Below are positions 19,129 through 30,551 of a DNA stretch of 34,610 bases, piece after piece. Source of the DNA: Thiohalobacter sp. (GTDB taxonomy: Bacteria > Pseudomonadota > Gammaproteobacteria > Thiohalobacterales > Thiohalobacteraceae); contig JALWSQ010000292.1 of assembly GCA_026993645.1 (NCBI GenBank), positions 1-34,610 on the forward strand. The letters are read 5' to 3'. The stretch's first letter is position 1, and each line of letters starts with the position of its first letter. Position numbers and translations under genes: made by a program. The notes below the pieces were generated by a model that made no database searches, was not told the origin of the DNA, and saw only the letters and a program-made list of their open reading frames with translations.

Positions 19129-20334
19129 ATGGCCTGGAACGAACCGGGTGGAGGCAGGAACCAGGATCCCTGGGGTGGACGCGGGGACCAGGGCCCTCCT
19201 GATCTCGACGAGGTCCTGCGGCGCCTGCAGCGGCGGCTGGGCGGGCTGTTCGGCGGCCGGGGCGGCCATAGTGGTGGCGGCCGCGGCCCGGGTGCCCAGG
19301 CCAGCGGCATGGGTGCCGGCATCATCGTCGTGGTCCTGGCCCTGTTCTGGTTCTTCTCCGGCATCTACATCATCGACCAGGGCAAGCGGGGCGTGGTCCT
19401 GCGCTTCGGCCGCTTCACCGAGGTGACCATGCCGGGGCCGCACTGGCACATTCCCTATCCGGTCGAGCGCGTGTACAAGGTGGACGTGGGCCAGCAGCGG
19501 TTCGTGGAGATCGGCTACCGCTCCGCCCATGGCCGCACCAGCGGCGCGGTGGCGGTGCCCAAGGAGGCCCTGATGCTGACCGCGGACGAGAACATCGTCG
19601 CGGTCCAGATCGCCGTGCAGTACCAGGTCAAGGACCCCCAGGCCTACCTGTTCAATGTGCGTGATCCCGCCGCCACCCTGAAACAGGTGACCGAGAGCGC
19701 CCTGCGCGAGGTGATCGGTAAGAGCAAGATGGACTTCGTGCTGACCGAGGGTCGTAGCGAGATCGTGGCGCGGACCCGCGCCCTGGTGCAGAAGATCCTG
19801 GACCAGTACCACACCGGGCTCTATGTCACCTCGGTGAACCTGCAGGACGCTCAGCCGCCGGAGCAGGTGCAGGCAGCGTTCCACGACGCCATCAAGGCAC
19901 GCGAGGACGAGGCGCGGCTGAAGAATGAGGCCGAGGCCTATGCCAACGATGTCATCCCCCGTGCCCGGGGCGCTGCCGCGCGCAAGCGGGCCGAGGCCAA
20001 CGGCTACAAGGAGGCGGTCATCGCCCGCGCCCAGGGTGATGCGGCCCGGTTCGAGCAACTGCTGGCCGAGTACCGCAAGGCGCCGGAGGTGACCCGCAAG
20101 CGGCTGTACCTGGAGACCATGGAGGCCATTCTGTCGGATACCTCGAAGGTTATGCTGGACCTCAAGCAGGGATCCAATCTGGTCTATCTGCCGCTGGACC
20201 GGCTCCTGGGGCAGCCGGCGGCCAAGGCACCCAAGGAACCTTTCGTCCAGAACCCGCCGTCACGTTCGAATTCACGCCCGGCCGGCCGTGCCCGGCGATC
20301 GGAACGCAATCGTCCCATACGGGAGTCACGCTGA
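19129..20334 (+). CDS. hflK: FtsH protease modulator subunit HflK
   Basis: Gly-rich N-terminus, single TM, SPFH/Band-7 domain; upstream of hflC. Confidence 0.95.
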   Translation: MAWNEPGGGRNQDPWGGRGDQGPPDLDEVLRRLQRRLGGLFGGRGGHSGGGRGPGAQASGMGAGIIVVVLALFWFFSGIYIIDQGKRGVVLRFGRFTEVTMPGPHWHIPYPVERVYKVDVGQQRFVEIGYRSAHGRTSGAVAVPKEALMLTADENIVAVQIAVQYQVKDPQAYLFNVRDPAATLKQVTESALREVIGKSKMDFVLTEGRSEIVARTRALVQKILDQYHTGLYVTSVNLQDAQPPEQVQAAFHDAIKAREDEARLKNEAEAYANDVIPRARGAAARKRAEANGYKEAVIARAQGDAARFEQLLAEYRKAPEVTRKRLYLETMEAILSDTSKVMLDLKQGSNLVYLPLDRLLGQPAAKAPKEPFVQNPPSRSNSRPAGRARRSERNRPIRESR

Positions 20335-21230
20335 TGTCCACCACGCGCATGTCGTTCGGGTTCGTCCTGGTGCCGCTGGCCGTCCTGGTGATCCTGGCTT
20401 CCTTCTCCCTGTTCACGGTGAACGAATGGGAACGGGTCATCATGTTCCGCCTGGGTGAGATCGTGCGTACCGACTTCAAGCCGGGGCTGCACCTGAAGAT
20501 CCCCTTCATCAACAACGTCCGCAAGTTCGATGGCCGCATCCTGACGCTGGACGTGGAACCGGAGCGGTTCCTCACCGTCGAGAAAAAAAACGTCATCGTC
20601 GATTCCTTCGTCAAGTGGCGCATCGCCGACGTGGGGCGTTACTACACGGCGGTCATGGGCGACGAGATCCAGGCCCAGCGGCGCCTGGAACAGATCATCA
20701 AGGACGGTATGCGTGGTGAGTTCGGCAAGCGCACCCTCAAGGAGGTGGTGTCGGGCGAACGCCGCCAGATCATGGATATCCTCACCCGCAAGGCCAATCA
20801 GGCGGCCAAGGACATTGGTATCGAGGTGGTGGACGTCCGCATCAAGCGCGTGGACCTGCCGGAACAGGTGAGCAACGCCGTGTTTCGCCGCATGGAGGCG
20901 GAGCGGGCGCGGGTGGCCAAGGAATACCGCTCGCGTGGTGCGGAGGCGGCGGAACGCATCCGCGCCGACGCCGACCGCCAGCGCCAGGTGCTGCTGGCCG
21001 ATGCCTACCGCGACGCGGAGAAGATCCGTGGCGAGGGCGATGCCAAGGCGGCGGAGATCTACGCCCGGGCCTATCGCAAGGATCCGGATTTCTTCGCCTT
21101 CTACCGGTCGCTGCAGAGCTACCGCGAGGCATTCCATGGCCGCCGCGACCTGTTCGTGCTACGGCCGGACAGCGAATTCTTCCAGTATTTCCGCAGCGAG
21201 CGTGGCAAGCATGGCGCCCAGGGTCGCTGA
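20334..21230 (+). CDS. hflC: FtsH protease modulator subunit HflC
   Basis: LFTVNEWERVIMFRLGEIVRTDFKPGLHLKIPFINNVRKFDGRILTLDVEPERFLTVEKKNVIVDSFVKWRI; TGATG overlap with hflK. Confidence 0.96.
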   Translation: MSTTRMSFGFVLVPLAVLVILASFSLFTVNEWERVIMFRLGEIVRTDFKPGLHLKIPFINNVRKFDGRILTLDVEPERFLTVEKKNVIVDSFVKWRIADVGRYYTAVMGDEIQAQRRLEQIIKDGMRGEFGKRTLKEVVSGERRQIMDILTRKANQAAKDIGIEVVDVRIKRVDLPEQVSNAVFRRMEAERARVAKEYRSRGAEAAERIRADADRQRQVLLADAYRDAEKIRGEGDAKAAEIYARAYRKDPDFFAFYRSLQSYREAFHGRRDLFVLRPDSEFFQYFRSERGKHGAQGR

Positions 21231-21279
21231 GGGGCAGCGGTCCGCCGCGGCAGCGCCGGTGCAGGCGGCGGCCTGATCC

Positions 21280-21468
21280 ATGTGGCGGGACCTGGGGGCC
21301 GCCCTGGCCCTGGTGCTGGTGCTGGAAGGCATCTGGCCGTTCGTCGACCCCGCAGGATTCCGGCGGGCCGTGCAGCGGCTGGCATTGCAGGACGACCGTT
21401 TCCTGCGCGGGGCCGGGCTGGCGGGCATGGGGGCGGGCCTGGTTCTGCTCTACCTGGTGCGTCACTGA
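21280..21468 (+). CDS. yjeT: DUF2065 small membrane protein (YjeT family)
   Basis: MWRDLGAALALVLVLEGIWPFVDPAGFRRAVQRL; two hydrophobic segments; conserved position after hflC. Confidence 0.88.
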   Translation: MWRDLGAALALVLVLEGIWPFVDPAGFRRAVQRLALQDDRFLRGAGLAGMGAGLVLLYLVRH

Positions 21469-21571
21469 ACCCGGCCGCTGTCGCCAGTGATGGCTGCGCC
21501 CGGTCCCGCCTGGGCCGGGGCCGGGCGGACAAGGGGAGCGGGACCGGATTTCCATCGAGAGGACGAGGCTG

Positions 21572-24098
<2,527 letters not shown>

Positions 24099-24185
24099 CA
24101 GGGCCGGCCGTCGCTTCCGGCAGCCGGCGCCCCAGACCTTTCCCTGACAGGTCGATCCTGGATCCAGAGAGTCGATGCACTGACC

Positions 24186-24201
24186 TGGATCAACGTTTGC
24201 G
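24186..24201 (+). promoter_or_regulatory. Secondary sigma-54-type candidate (GG-N10-GC)
   Basis: TGGATCAACGTTTGCG; GG 24187-24188, GC 24199-24200, TTGC -12 box. Confidence 0.3.
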
Positions 24202-24214
24202 CTCGCCAAATCTC

Positions 24215-24230
24215 TGGCGCATGCTATGCT
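24215..24230 (+). promoter_or_regulatory. Candidate sigma-54 (RpoN) promoter upstream of the XrtA locus
   Basis: TGGCGCATGCTATGCT versus TGGCACG-N4-TTGCW; GG 24216-24217, GC 24228-24229, exact 10-nt spacing. Confidence 0.5.
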
Positions 24231-24260
24231 CTTATTCCCAAGCCCCGGTTTGAACTGTAG

Positions 24261-24470
24261 GAATATTCTTACAAAATATTCGGAAGCAAAGGGCTCCATC
24301 CATTGGTATATTAGAATCAGCCGAAGGGTGTTTCCGCCCCGGTGGCCGGGGTTGCCGGATGGGGTCACGGCGGGAAGGGGACACCCGGTGGTTTCCTCGT
24401 CCCCGGTCGCCGTATAGGCCCAGGGACGGTGGCACCCCGCTAAAGTGCGGCAAGGTATCGGCCGACCTTG
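24261..24470 (+). other. Predicted structured leader with several stem-loops upstream of the XrtA-associated ATPase gene
   Basis: GAATATT/AATATTC (24261-24281); CTCCATCC paired with GGATGGGG (ends ~24364) enclosing CCCCGG-TGG-CCGGGG (24337-24351); ACGGCG...GGGGAC/GTCCCC...CGCCGT (24367-24413); CAAGGT/ACCTTG (24451-24470). Confidence 0.45.
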
Positions 24471-24621
24471 GCGGGAGAGGGGGATGCCATGCACCCGAGC
24501 CGGTCGTCCTGGACGGGCGGGGTGGCCGGGGTGCATGGTCGACTCGGACCGGGCCGGCTGTCGTGGGCGGCGCGTGCTGGCGAGCGGCCCGGATACCGGC
24601 CCATTGGGGAGGACGCAGTCC

Positions 24622-25716
24622 GTGTACGAACAATTCTACGGCTTCACCGCCAAGCCCTTCCGGCTGACGCCGGATCCGCGGTTCCTGTTCCAGAGCAAGG
24701 GGCATTCCAAGGCCCTGGCCTATCTTCGTTACGGTATCGAGCTGGGCGAGGGGTTCATCGTCATCACCGGTGAGGTGGGGGCGGGCAAGACCACCCTGGC
24801 CCGCGCCGTCATGGCGCGCCTGTCGGAGGAACGGGTGCTGGCGGTCCAGTTCGTCGCCACCCGCCTCGAACCCGAGGACCTGCTGCGGGCGATCTGCGAC
24901 GCCCTGGGTATGAACGCCAAGGGACTGGCCAAGGCCGAGCTGCTGCGCCGTATCGAGGAATTCCTGCTGGCCCGGGCGCGCGAGGGCAAGCGGGTGCTGC
25001 TGGTGATCGACGAGGCCCAGAGCCTGCCCGCGGCCTCGCTGGAAGAACTGCGCATGCTGTCGAACTTTCAGGCCGGCGAACGCCCCATCCTGCAGAGCTT
25101 CCTGCTGGGGCAGGGGGAGTTCCGCCAGACCCTGCAGTCCTCGACCCTGGAGCAGTTCCGCCAGCGGGTCATCGCGGCCTATCACCTGGGGCCGCTCAGC
25201 CGCGACGAGACCGAGCACTACATCGAGCACCGGCTGAAGCTGGTGGGCTGGAAGGGCGAGCCGGCCATCGACGGGGCCGCCTACGACCGAATCCACGAAT
25301 ACACCGAGGGTGTGCCGCGGCGCATCAACACCTTCTGTGACCGGCTGTTCCTGTATGGTTGCCTGGAGGAGCTGAAGCGCTTCGATGCGGCGGCCGTGGA
25401 GGAGGTGATTAGGGAGCAGGATGCGGAACTGCCGGTGGCCAGCACCCCCTCGCCCGAGCTGGTCGAGGCCCTGGAGCCGTCAGAATTGCAAAAGGTTTTG
25501 CCACTTCCGGCCGCTACCCCGGTTGATGGCAAGATGGTCACCGATGCCGAGCGGCGCCTGGTGGCGCTGGAGAAGCGTCTGAATGGCCTCGAGAAGCGGT
25601 TGAGCGAAGACCATGATCGCCTGATGCGGCTGGTGATGATGGCGGTGGTCATGGGGGACCGGATGGATACCGCGGAGCTGATCGATTTCATCCGCTCGGT
25701 GAACGGCAAAAAATGA
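24622..25716 (+). CDS. XrtA/PEP-CTERM-associated ATPase (ExeA/GspA-like AAA)
   Basis: YEQFYGFTAKPFRLTPDPRFLF; Walker A GEVGAGKTT; Walker B RVLLVIDEAQSL; GTG start preceded by GGGGAGGA. Confidence 0.88.
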   Translation: MYEQFYGFTAKPFRLTPDPRFLFQSKGHSKALAYLRYGIELGEGFIVITGEVGAGKTTLARAVMARLSEERVLAVQFVATRLEPEDLLRAICDALGMNAKGLAKAELLRRIEEFLLARAREGKRVLLVIDEAQSLPAASLEELRMLSNFQAGERPILQSFLLGQGEFRQTLQSSTLEQFRQRVIAAYHLGPLSRDETEHYIEHRLKLVGWKGEPAIDGAAYDRIHEYTEGVPRRINTFCDRLFLYGCLEELKRFDAAAVEEVIREQDAELPVASTPSPELVEALEPSELQKVLPLPAATPVDGKMVTDAERRLVALEKRLNGLEKRLSEDHDRLMRLVMMAVVMGDRMDTAELIDFIRSVNGKK

Positions 25717-25785
25717 CAGGGGGTACTGTCGGCCGCCACGGCGGCGGGCAGGCGAGGATCACGAGATTTGTCAGGGAGTCGTCTC

Positions 25786-26424
25786 ATGTGGGTTGTCGCA
25801 AGGCATTGGGTGAGTGCGGTGCTGGCCGCACTGGGATTGGTACTGGTGGCGGGATGTGCCTCGACCGGTGGCAAGGTGATCGAATCCACGGCGGCGGCCG
25901 CTGCGCCCACGCCCAGTACCCACGAGTACATCATCGGTCCGGGTGACCATCTCAAGATCTTCGTCTGGCGTAATCCCGATGTCTCGGTGGACGTACCGGT
26001 GCGCCCGGATGGCAGGATCTCCATCCCGCTGGTGGACAACATCGTCGCCAGCGGCAAGACGCCCACCCGGTTGGCCCATGAGATTCAGAAGCGGCTGGCC
26101 AATTACATCAAGAGCCCCCTGGTCACGGTCATCGTCACCAGCTACGTGGGTACCTTCCAGGAACAGATCCGGATCGTCGGTGCCGCCGCCCGGCCCCAGG
26201 CGCTACCCTACCGCAGCGGCATGACGGTGCTGGATGTGATGATCCAGGTCGGGGGCCTGACCCAGTATGCCGCTGGCAACCGCGCCACGATTGTGCGCCG
26301 CACGGCCACGGGTGAACAGCAGATCCGGGTACGGTTGGACGACCTGCTCGAGCGGGGCGACATCAGCGCCAACCTGCGCATGCAGCCGGGCGACATCCTC
26401 ATCATTCCCGAATCCATCTTCTGA
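25786..26424 (+). CDS. Wza-like polysaccharide export lipoprotein (XrtA-associated)
   Basis: Lipobox LVLVAGCAST; poly-export motif EYIIGPGDHLKIFVWRNPDVSVDVPVRPDGRISIPLV; SLBB-like C-half; start taken at ATG rather than the TTG at 25768. Confidence 0.92.
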   Translation: MWVVARHWVSAVLAALGLVLVAGCASTGGKVIESTAAAAAPTPSTHEYIIGPGDHLKIFVWRNPDVSVDVPVRPDGRISIPLVDNIVASGKTPTRLAHEIQKRLANYIKSPLVTVIVTSYVGTFQEQIRIVGAAARPQALPYRSGMTVLDVMIQVGGLTQYAAGNRATIVRRTATGEQQIRVRLDDLLERGDISANLRMQPGDILIIPESIF

Positions 26425-26448
26425 TCCACGGGTGGGAGCACACCGGCC

Positions 26449-28029
26449 ATGAATGATATCGTTGCGCGTCTCGTCACCTACCTCATGGGGATGTGGCGGT
26501 ATCGCTGGCATGGCCTGCTGGTTGCCTGGCTGGTGTGTCTTGCTGGCTGGACCTGGCTCTACCTGCAGCCTGATCAGTATCGGGCGACGGCCAAGGTCTA
26601 TGTGGATACCGCATCCATGCTGCGACCACTGCTCAAGGGCCTGGCGGTGGAGACCGACGTCAAGCAGAAGATCAACGTGGTGGTACGGGCGATGCTGAGC
26701 CGGCCCAATCTGCAGCGAGTGATCCACAAGACCGATCTCCACCTGCGGTTGGGGGGTTCCGAGACCGAAGATCGCATGATCGACGATCTGAGGCGCGACA
26801 TCCATATCACCGTGGGACACAAGCGGAACCTGTACAGCATCAGCTACCACGACCCGGATCCGAAGATGGCCAAGCGGGTGGTGGCGACCCTGCTGAGTGG
26901 GTTCATGGAGAGCGCTCTGGGTGCCAACCGTATGGATACCAACATCGCCCAGCGTTTCCTCGACCAACAGATCGCGGAATACGAGGCGCGGCTACGGGCA
27001 GCCGAGCAGCGGCTCAAGGAGTTCAAGCAGAAGCACGTGGGCCTGATGCCCAGCGAGGGCAGGGATTACTACAATCGTCTGCAGGCCGCCATGGAGGCAT
27101 CCCAGGACGCGGAGCTGGCTCTGCGCGCGGCGCGTGATCGGCGCGACGAGCTGCGTCGTCAGCTGTCCGGGGAAGAACCCACCTTCGGCCTCTTCACCCC
27201 GACCACGGCGGCTACGACCGAGAGCGCAGTGGAGACCCGCATCCATACCCTGGAGCAGAAGCTGGATGAGCTGCTGATCAAGTATACGGACAAGCATCCG
27301 GACGTCATTGCCCTCAAGCAGAGCATCGCGGATCTCAAGCGGCAGCGACAGCAGGAGTTGATGCAACAGCGGGAGAGCGGTGCCCTGCGGCACCTGGCCA
27401 CCAATCCTGTCTACCAGAAACTCAAGGTCTCGCTGGGCGAGGCCGAGGCGGAGGTGGCATCGTTGCAGGAGAAGGCACGTGAATACCGGAAGCGGGTGGC
27501 CAAGCTGCGCAGTCTGGTGGATACCATTCCGAAGGTGGAGGCCCAGCTGAAGGCGCTCAACCGTGACTACGATGTCATCCGCGCCCAATACGAATCGTTG
27601 CTCAAGCGGCGCGAATCGGCCAAGATCTCGGAGCAGGCAGAGCAGACCTCCGACGACGTGAAGTTCAAGGTGATCGATCCGCCCTATGTCCCTGCTGAAC
27701 CGGACATGCCCAAGCGGGCCCTGTTCATGACGGCCATCCTGCTGGTGGGTCTGGCCTCCGGCGTGGGTTTTGCCCTGTTCCTGGACCAGATCAAGCCGGC
27801 CTTCCATGACCGCCGGACCCTATCCCAGGTGACCGGCCTGCCGGTATTGGGTGTGGTCAGCGTTCATGAGACGCCAGCGTACATCCGCCGGCGCAAGTTA
27901 CGGACCGCGGGCTACTTCGCATGCGGGCTACTGTTGCTGGTGGTCTACGCAGGCGGCATCGTCCTGCAATCGGTCCGCACTCATGCCGAACATGCCACGG
28001 CCAGTATCGAAACGGGAGTGAAGGCATGA
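26449..28029 (+). CDS. Wzc-like polysaccharide chain-length determinant protein (XrtA-associated, no kinase domain)
   Basis: N- and C-terminal TM segments, YRATAKVYVDTASMLRPLLKGLAV, central coiled coil, C-terminal PPYVPAEPDMPKR. Confidence 0.92.
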   Translation: MNDIVARLVTYLMGMWRYRWHGLLVAWLVCLAGWTWLYLQPDQYRATAKVYVDTASMLRPLLKGLAVETDVKQKINVVVRAMLSRPNLQRVIHKTDLHLRLGGSETEDRMIDDLRRDIHITVGHKRNLYSISYHDPDPKMAKRVVATLLSGFMESALGANRMDTNIAQRFLDQQIAEYEARLRAAEQRLKEFKQKHVGLMPSEGRDYYNRLQAAMEASQDAELALRAARDRRDELRRQLSGEEPTFGLFTPTTAATTESAVETRIHTLEQKLDELLIKYTDKHPDVIALKQSIADLKRQRQQELMQQRESGALRHLATNPVYQKLKVSLGEAEAEVASLQEKAREYRKRVAKLRSLVDTIPKVEAQLKALNRDYDVIRAQYESLLKRRESAKISEQAEQTSDDVKFKVIDPPYVPAEPDMPKRALFMTAILLVGLASGVGFALFLDQIKPAFHDRRTLSQVTGLPVLGVVSVHETPAYIRRRKLRTAGYFACGLLLLVVYAGGIVLQSVRTHAEHATASIETGVKA

Positions 28030-28943
28030 GCACCATCGAAAAGGCAATGGAACGACTGGCGGGGAAGGGTGCGGCTCCGACGCCCATCGATACCGGGGCG
28101 GGCGCGAAGGCCACAGCACTGGACCGGTCGCCGGCCGACACCAAGGTTGGTGACAGGCCAGTCCACGTGGCACGGACCACCGGTCACAAGGCGGCTGTGG
28201 CCACCGGGGAACGCCTGGCCATCGATCCGGAGCGCATGCGGCAGGCCGGCCTGATCGTGCCCGGGGAGGGCAAGACCCGTATCACCGAGGAGTTCCGGCG
28301 CATCAAGCGTCCATTGCTGGCCAACGTGGAGGGGCGCTCGGCCGCACCCATCGCCAACCGCAACCTCATCATGGTGACCAGTGCGCTCCCCGGCGAGGGC
28401 AAGAGCTTCGTCGCCATCAACCTGGCGATCAGTATCGCCATGGAGATGGACCGCACCGTGCTGTTGATGGATGCCGACGTGGAGAAGCCGTCGGTGGCCC
28501 GCATCCTGGACCTGCCGGGCCGGCCCGGTCTCATGGACCTGCTGGTAGACCCGACACTGGACATCCCGGACGTGCTCTACGACACGACCATTCCCAAGCT
28601 GCGGATCATCGGGGCAGGGCGTAGTGACGACCGCTCCACCGAGTTGCTGTCCAGTACCCAGATGCGCCGGCTGATGGCAGAGCTCGCCGACCGTTATCCG
28701 GACCGGGTCATCATCTTCGACTCGCCACCACTGCTGGCCACCACCCAGTCCAGTGTGCTGGCGGAGCTGGCGGGCCAGATCCTGGTGGTGGTGGAGGCGG
28801 GCCAGACACCCCAGTCCGCGGTGGAGGAGGCGGTGGCCGAGCTGGACCCGGAGAAGGCCATCAGCCTGGTGCTGAACAAGCAGGTGCTGCCCTCGCCCGG
28901 GGGTGCCTATGGTTATGGTTACTACGGTCAGTACGGCGACTGA
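28026..28943 (+). CDS. XrtA-associated tyrosine autokinase (BY-kinase, CpsD/CapB-like)
   Basis: ITEEFRRIKRPLL; Walker A SALPGEGKSFVAINLA; Walker A' VLLMDADVEKPS; Walker B RVIIFDSPPLL; Tyr-rich C-tail; ATGA overlap with the chain-length gene. Confidence 0.92.
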   Translation: MSTIEKAMERLAGKGAAPTPIDTGAGAKATALDRSPADTKVGDRPVHVARTTGHKAAVATGERLAIDPERMRQAGLIVPGEGKTRITEEFRRIKRPLLANVEGRSAAPIANRNLIMVTSALPGEGKSFVAINLAISIAMEMDRTVLLMDADVEKPSVARILDLPGRPGLMDLLVDPTLDIPDVLYDTTIPKLRIIGAGRSDDRSTELLSSTQMRRLMAELADRYPDRVIIFDSPPLLATTQSSVLAELAGQILVVVEAGQTPQSAVEEAVAELDPEKAISLVLNKQVLPSPGGAYGYGYYGQYGD

Positions 28944-29036
28944 ACGGCTCACCGGTTGGCCCTGAGTCCGGCCGTGGTAACTTCCGGTACGGGTGCCCCA
29001 CCCCCGGGGCATCGTTGCATCGTGGGAGGAGAATGC

Positions 29037-30521
29037 GTGGTCATTCCAGGTAGGGAATCCCGGCGTACGCTCCGGGCACATGGGCCAGTGACGGCCTCGT
29101 CCAGCCCTCGCCCGCGATGGGTACGGTACTGGCCTCTGTACCTGCTGCCTATCATGGTGGCGGGCAGTGCGGTCGCTGGTGACTGGGAGATCCATCCTCG
29201 GGTGACTCTGGGCGAGATCTACTCGGACAATATTGCCCTGGATCCCGACAACCTGGCCCAGGACGACTACGTCACACAGCTCAGTCCCGGGATCAAACTC
29301 TCGCGCGAGGGGTCGCGGTTGCGCACCGATCTCAACTACCAGCTGCAGAGTTTCTTCTATGCCCGAGCGCCCAAGCGCAACGACGTCTTCCATCAGTTGG
29401 ATGCCGAGGGCACAGCGGAGCTGCTGGAGGAGCTTTTGTTCCTGGATGCCAGTCTCAAGTTCGACCAGAGCGTCATCAACCCGGAGGGCAAGGTTTCCCA
29501 GAGCAACCTGTCGCGTACCGGCAACCGGACCGACGTGGCCACCCTCATGCTGAGTCCGGTATTGCGCAAGCGGTTTGGGGATATCCTGGATTTCGAGACC
29601 CGTTACACCTTCGATCGGGTGGACTACCGTGCGGCGAACCTGCACGACAACGATACCACCCGGGTGGAGGTCAAGCTGGATGGCGGCCCCCGTTTCCGCC
29701 AACTCGGCTGGGGAATGCGTTTCAGCTCGGAGCACCAGAATTTCACTCGTGCCGCGGACGCCGACTTCGAGAAGGCCGACATCGTCCTGCGTTATCCCCG
29801 TGACCGGCGCTTCGTCCTGGTCGCTACCGCCGGTTACGAGAATGACAAGTACCAGCGTTCACCGAGCGGTACTGTCCCCAATGGATCCCTGTGGAGCCTG
29901 GGTTTCGACTGGGTGCCCTCGCCGGTGAACCGGCTGTCCGCCAGTGTCGGGCATCGCTTTTTCGGGACCACCTACGAGGCCAGCCTGACCCACGAGGCGT
30001 CCCACGGTGATCTCAGTCTCGGTTACAGTGAAGAGACGGTGACCAGCAATCGCTTCATCATCGATCGCACCAACTTCATCAGCCCGGAACCCAACGCCCC
30101 CTTCGTAGTGCCCATCAACGAGTCGGCACCTGGTATCACGCCCGAGGTGTTCCTGCGCAAGCGCGGCGATCTCAAGTTCCACTACCGCTTCCGGCGTTCG
30201 GAACTCAGGTTGAGCCTGTTCCGCGAGCGACGGGAGTTCCAGCGCACTGGTCGTACCGAGCAGGTACTGCGGACCGACGTGGGGTGGGACTGGCACCTGG
30301 GACCGCGCACCGACCTGGACCTGACGGCCAGTCGCCAGAACCGTGATTTCCAGATCACCAAGAACGACGTCATCTTCCGTGCCGGTGCCGCACTGGTCCG
30401 CCGCATGTCGCCCCGGGTCGAAGGCCGGGTTCGGTACCAGTACACCGACCGCAGTTCCGACGTGGCCTCCACCGCCTACACCGAGAACCGGATATCACTC
30501 GAGGTGACAGCGACCTTCTGA
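29037..30521 (+). CDS. XrtA/PEP-CTERM-associated outer-membrane beta-barrel protein (TIGR03016-like)
   Basis: Signal peptide, GDWEIHPRVTLGEIYSDNIALDP, alternating barrel-like strands, terminal aromatic (EVTATF); GTG start with GGAGGAG upstream. Confidence 0.8.
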   Translation: MVIPGRESRRTLRAHGPVTASSSPRPRWVRYWPLYLLPIMVAGSAVAGDWEIHPRVTLGEIYSDNIALDPDNLAQDDYVTQLSPGIKLSREGSRLRTDLNYQLQSFFYARAPKRNDVFHQLDAEGTAELLEELLFLDASLKFDQSVINPEGKVSQSNLSRTGNRTDVATLMLSPVLRKRFGDILDFETRYTFDRVDYRAANLHDNDTTRVEVKLDGGPRFRQLGWGMRFSSEHQNFTRAADADFEKADIVLRYPRDRRFVLVATAGYENDKYQRSPSGTVPNGSLWSLGFDWVPSPVNRLSASVGHRFFGTTYEASLTHEASHGDLSLGYSEETVTSNRFIIDRTNFISPEPNAPFVVPINESAPGITPEVFLRKRGDLKFHYRFRRSELRLSLFRERREFQRTGRTEQVLRTDVGWDWHLGPRTDLDLTASRQNRDFQITKNDVIFRAGAALVRRMSPRVEGRVRYQYTDRSSDVASTAYTENRISLEVTATF

Positions 30522-30551
30522 CTGGTGGCCGACCGGCGCCGGAGCGTCCAG

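Noticed and set aside
24429-24450. GGTGGCACCCCGCTAAAGTGCGG as another sigma-54 promoter
   Set aside because: TGGCAC looks like a -24 box, but there is no GC at the required 10-nt spacing.
24359-24667. Short ORFs in the XrtA leader (24359-24667, 24468-24773) as possible leader peptides
   Set aside because: No good ribosome-binding site or conservation evidence; they overlap the predicted structured leader and the ATPase start.
25713-25785. Small palindromes (GACAG/CTGTC, CCGCC/GGCGG) before the Wza-like gene as a terminator
   Set aside because: 5-bp stems with no T-run; likely incidental in GC-rich DNA and inside a probable operon.
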